Assembly: GCF_937958655.1 (NCBI RefSeq)
Contig: NZ_CALGNH010000063.1
Coordinates: 1 to 64,000 of the forward strand
Origin: an uncultured Winogradskyella sp.
GTDB lineage: Bacteria > Bacteroidota > Bacteroidia > Flavobacteriales > Flavobacteriaceae
Length of the DNA: 64,000 nt
Direction of reading: 5' to 3'
The position numbers and the translations under genes were made by a program. Position 1 is the first letter of the stretch. Every line of letters begins with the position of its first letter. The notes beneath the pieces were generated by a model that saw only the letters and a program-made list of their open reading frames with translations, searched no databases and had not been told where the DNA came from. Positions 61,203-64,000 of the stretch are shown piece after piece.

Positions 61203-61964
61203 CTATAAAATTGAGCGTACAAACTTATCAATCGTAGTAATACCATTGTGGGTCAAGTGCTTTATAAAAGCACTACCTATAATGGCTCCTTTTGCATATT
61301 GGGTGGCTTGCGTAAATGTATCGTTGTTTGAAATTCCAAAACCAACAATTTGTGGGTTTTTTAAATTCATGCTATTGATACGCTCAAAGTAATCCGTTTG
61401 TGTATTTCCAAAACCAGATTTTGCGCCTGTGGTACTAGCAGAACTCACCATATAAATAAAACCGTTAGAAATAGAATCTATATATCTAATACGTTCATTA
61501 GAGGTTTGAGGCGTAATTAAGAATACATTGATTAAGCCATATTTTTCAAAAGTGGCTTTGTACGCTTCATCATAAACATCTGCTGGTAAATCTGGTAGAA
61601 TTAAACCATCAATACCAATGTCTTGGCACTTTTTGCAAAAGTCCTCGACTCCATACTGTAGAACAGGGTTAAAATAGCCCATTATAATTAATGGAATAGT
61701 GACGGTCTGTCTTATGTCTTTAAGCTGTTTAAAAAGTGTTTCTGTTGTCATTCCATTTTTAAGCGCAGCGGTTGAGCTAGCCTGTATGGTTGGCCCATCG
61801 GCAAGAGGGTCGCTAAACGGAAGTCCTATTTCTATCATATCCACACCAGACTTTTCTAAGTCTTTAATAACCCTTACCGTATCGTCTATATTAGGGTAAC
61901 CTGCGGTGAAGTATATGGAAAGTAATTTCTTGTTTTCTTGTAGTTTTTGGTTTATTCTGTTCAT
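61203..61964 (-). CDS. trpA: Tryptophan synthase alpha chain
   Basis: MNRINQKLQENKKLLSIYFTAGYPNIDDT, GVDMIEIGLPFSDPLADGPTIQ; upstream MTLKQVQGDD is repeat-encoded extension. Confidence 0.95.
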   Translation of the reverse strand: MNRINQKLQENKKLLSIYFTAGYPNIDDTVRVIKDLEKSGVDMIEIGLPFSDPLADGPTIQASSTAALKNGMTTETLFKQLKDIRQTVTIPLIIMGYFNPVLQYGVEDFCKKCQDIGIDGLILPDLPADVYDEAYKATFEKYGLINVFLITPQTSNERIRYIDSISNGFIYMVSSASTTGAKSGFGNTQTDYFERINSMNLKNPQIVGFGISNNDTFTQATQYAKGAIIGSAFIKHLTHNGITTIDKFVRSIL

Positions 61965-61975
61965 GTTTTTGTTGT

Positions 61976-62003
61976 CGTCACCCTGAACTTGTTTCAGGGT
62001 CAC
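61976..62003. repeat. Inverted palindromic repeat, trpA-side copy
   Basis: cgtcaccctgaacttgtttcagggtcac; 8-bp stem accctgaa/ttcagggt. Confidence 0.9.
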
Positions 62004-62281
62004 ATAATTTTTAGTGTTTCAAGTTTTGGGTTTTTCTCTTTAATGAGGTTTAGCTTCCATTCCTTATGCCAATTTTTTAGTTGGTTCTCTCTATCTATGG
62101 CTTGATTGACATCTGTAAATTGTTCAAAATAAATCAAATCCTTAAGATTATATTTTTTAGTAAATTTTGAACCCGTTCCATCAGCGTGTTCAGTAATTCG
62201 TTTTTCTAAATTTGTTGTTAGACCAACATAGAACGTAGTTCTGTAAGTGTTGGTCATTATATAAACAAAACTGTATTTCAT
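62000..62281 (-). CDS. GIY-YIG nuclease family protein
   Basis: YSFVYIMTNTYRTTFYVGLTTNLEKRITEHADG...DRENQLKNWHKEWKLNLI. Confidence 0.93.
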   Translation of the reverse strand: MKYSFVYIMTNTYRTTFYVGLTTNLEKRITEHADGTGSKFTKKYNLKDLIYFEQFTDVNQAIDRENQLKNWHKEWKLNLIKEKNPKLETLKIM

Positions 62282-62290
62282 TTCTGGTGC

Positions 62291-62316
62291 GATGCTGAAA
62301 CTAGTTCAGCATGACG
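62291..62316. repeat. Inverted palindromic repeat, trpB-side copy
   Basis: gatgctgaaactagttcagcatgacg; 8-bp stem atgctgaa/ttcagcat; abuts the trpB stop. Confidence 0.9.
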
Positions 62317-63504
62317 TTATAGCTTAAAATAATCAATATAATTTTGTAAATCTTTATCGCCTCTGCCAGATAGGCTAATCACAACAATATCATCTGGTTT
62401 AAAGGTTTTGTGCTCAAAAATGGCTAGTGCATGACTGGTCTCAATTGCAGGAATGATACCCTCTAATTGTGCTAGTTCTAATCCTGCTGTCATGGCTTCA
62501 TCATCTGTAGCTGAGTAAAACTCACCACGACCAGATTTGTATAAATGCGAATGTAAAGGCCCAACACCAGGATAATCTAAACCTGCTGAAATCGAATACG
62601 GCTCAGTGATTTGCCCATCTAAGGTCTGCATTAATAAGGTTTTGCAACCATGAATAATACCCTCTTTCCCTAGGACAGAGGTTGCAGCACTTTCACCAGA
62701 ATGAATGCCTTTGCCTGCGGCTTCTACGGCAATAATACCTACATTTTCATTGTCTAAAAAGTGATAGTATGTACCAGCGGCATTACTACCACCACCAATA
62801 CAGGCTACCACATACTCTGGGTCTTCTTTTCCTTCTTTTTCTTTAAGTTGCCATTTAATTTCTTCTGAAATAATAGATTGAAATTTGGTTACCATATCTG
62901 GATATGGATGAGGTCCTATTGCCGAACCAATAATATAATGTGTATCTACAGGGTTATTAATCCAGTCTCTAATGGCTTCGTTAGTAGCGTCTTTTAGTGT
63001 TCTGCTGCCAGATAAGGCTGGTCTCACTTGGGCTCCTAGCATTTTCATACGTGCAACGTTTGGTGCTTGTCTGGCAATATCAATTTCGCCCATGTAAACA
63101 ATACACTCTATGCCCATAAGTGCACAAACAGTGGCTGTGGCAACACCGTGTTGTCCTGCACCAGTTTCGGCAATGATTCTTGTCTTGCCGAGTCGTTTAG
63201 CCATTAGAATTTGCCCCACAGTGTTATTTACCTTATGTGCACCTGTGTGGTTAAGGTCTTCACGCTTTAGATATACTTTTGTGTTGTATTTTTTAGATAA
63301 GCGTTTGGCGTAATACAGTGGTGAGGGTCTACCGACGTAATCTTTAAGAAGTTGGTTAAATTCGTCTTGAAATGTGGGCTCTGCCATAATTTTTAAATAA
63401 TTCTGGCGTAATTCTTCTACATTTGGATAAAGCATTTCTGGTATAAAAGCTCCACCAAATTCACCATAATACCCTTTATTGTTGATGTTGTATGTTTTTT
63501 TCAT
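62317..63504 (-). CDS. trpB: Tryptophan synthase beta chain
   Basis: YYGEFGGAFIPEMLYPNVEEL, KREDLNHTGAHKVNN, GGGSNAAGTYYHF. Confidence 0.97.
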   Translation of the reverse strand: MKKTYNINNKGYYGEFGGAFIPEMLYPNVEELRQNYLKIMAEPTFQDEFNQLLKDYVGRPSPLYYAKRLSKKYNTKVYLKREDLNHTGAHKVNNTVGQILMAKRLGKTRIIAETGAGQHGVATATVCALMGIECIVYMGEIDIARQAPNVARMKMLGAQVRPALSGSRTLKDATNEAIRDWINNPVDTHYIIGSAIGPHPYPDMVTKFQSIISEEIKWQLKEKEGKEDPEYVVACIGGGSNAAGTYYHFLDNENVGIIAVEAAGKGIHSGESAATSVLGKEGIIHGCKTLLMQTLDGQITEPYSISAGLDYPGVGPLHSHLYKSGRGEFYSATDDEAMTAGLELAQLEGIIPAIETSHALAIFEHKTFKPDDIVVISLSGRGDKDLQNYIDYFKL

Positions 63505-63512
63505 AGTTCTTT

Positions 63513-63581
63513 GTCATTTTGACATGAGCGAAGCGATTGATAAATCTCATAATGAGATGTCTCACATACGTTCGACATTAC
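63513..63581. repeat. Imperfect palindrome at the trpF-trpB junction
   Basis: gtcattttgacatgagcgaagcg...aatctcataatgagat...cacatacgttcgacattac. Confidence 0.65.
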
Positions 63582-64000
63582 AAATTTGTTTTTTAAATTT
63601 TTCTAATTCTTCAATTTGTTTTAGCCCAGGTTCTGGTTCAAACTTACTATTCACATCAATAGCATAACAGTGTTTTGAAGCTGAACTCATTTTAAATGTT
63701 TTTATTTTTTCTAATTCTTCTAAACCAATTCCTCCGCTTAGAAAGTAAGGTTTTGTTGAAGGGTAATTTTTTAATACATCCCAATTAAACGTATAGCCAT
63801 TACCTCCGGGTAATTTTCCTTTGGTATCAAATAAGAAATAATCACAAACGTCTTCATAAGCTGTTAATACCGAAAAATCAAATTCATCCTTTATGGAAAA
63901 GACTTTTATAATCTCTTTTTTGGTTGACTGAAGTAGTTTGCATATTTCTGGTGATTCATGACCATGAAGCTGAATGGCATCTAAACCATGTTTCTCAATT
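63562..64000 (-). CDS. trpF: Phosphoribosylanthranilate isomerase, C-terminal part (5' truncated by window)
   Basis: Minus strand frame: EKHGLDAIQLHGHESPEICKLLQ...KPYFLSGGIGLEELEKI...HCYAIDVNSKFEPEPGLKQIEELEKFKKQICNVERM*. Confidence 0.92.
   Translation of the reverse strand, partial: IEKHGLDAIQLHGHESPEICKLLQSTKKEIIKVFSIKDEFDFSVLTAYEDVCDYFLFDTKGKLPGGNGYTFNWDVLKNYPSTKPYFLSGGIGLEELEKIKTFKMSSASKHCYAIDVNSKFEPEPGLKQIEELEKFKKQICNVERM

Noticed and set aside
61965-62003. TrpA N-terminal extension MTLKQVQGDDNKN
   Set aside because: Reads through the palindromic repeat; the natural start is MNRINQ at 61964.
61976-62316. Homing endonuclease in an intron or intein
   Set aside because: TrpB and TrpA reading frames are intact on both sides, so nothing is interrupted and no splicing is needed.

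Overview
Low-GC chromosomal window from a Bacteroidota genome, almost certainly Flavobacteriaceae. Most of it is core and housekeeping: purH, groESL, secG-lptE-sigma54 activator-miaB cluster, topA, hutG-like, the gldKLMN type IX secretion/gliding operon, an ABC-F ATPase, an RND efflux trio, initiator tRNA, era, der, alaS, coaD, ddl, rluD-like, yaaA, a DEAD-box helicase, trmL-like, and trpF-trpB-trpA. No CRISPR array, prophage or IS transposase is recognisable. The interesting material is small and mostly intergenic. (1) A 341-bp cassette made of a GIY-YIG nuclease ORF bracketed by inverted palindromic repeats sits exactly between trpB and trpA. The two repeat copies differ by compensated base pairs, and a solitary copy of the same repeat lies inside another gene. 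(2) A GxxExxY (PD-(D/E)XK-like) ORF is flanked by an 11-bp perfect inverted repeat between alaS and a GSCFA gene. (3) Three separate intergenic arrays all have an exact 7-bp period and a TAG/GAT-rich unit. (4) coaD and yaaA share a near-identical leader that abuts the ATG. (5) The gldK and LRR-gene upstream regions share a 13-mer within direct repeats spaced exactly 20 bp. (6) There is a 176-bp MITE-like palindrome, palindromes embedded in coding sequences, and two genes with no plausible AUG start. All family names come from reading translated sequence; no database search was run.
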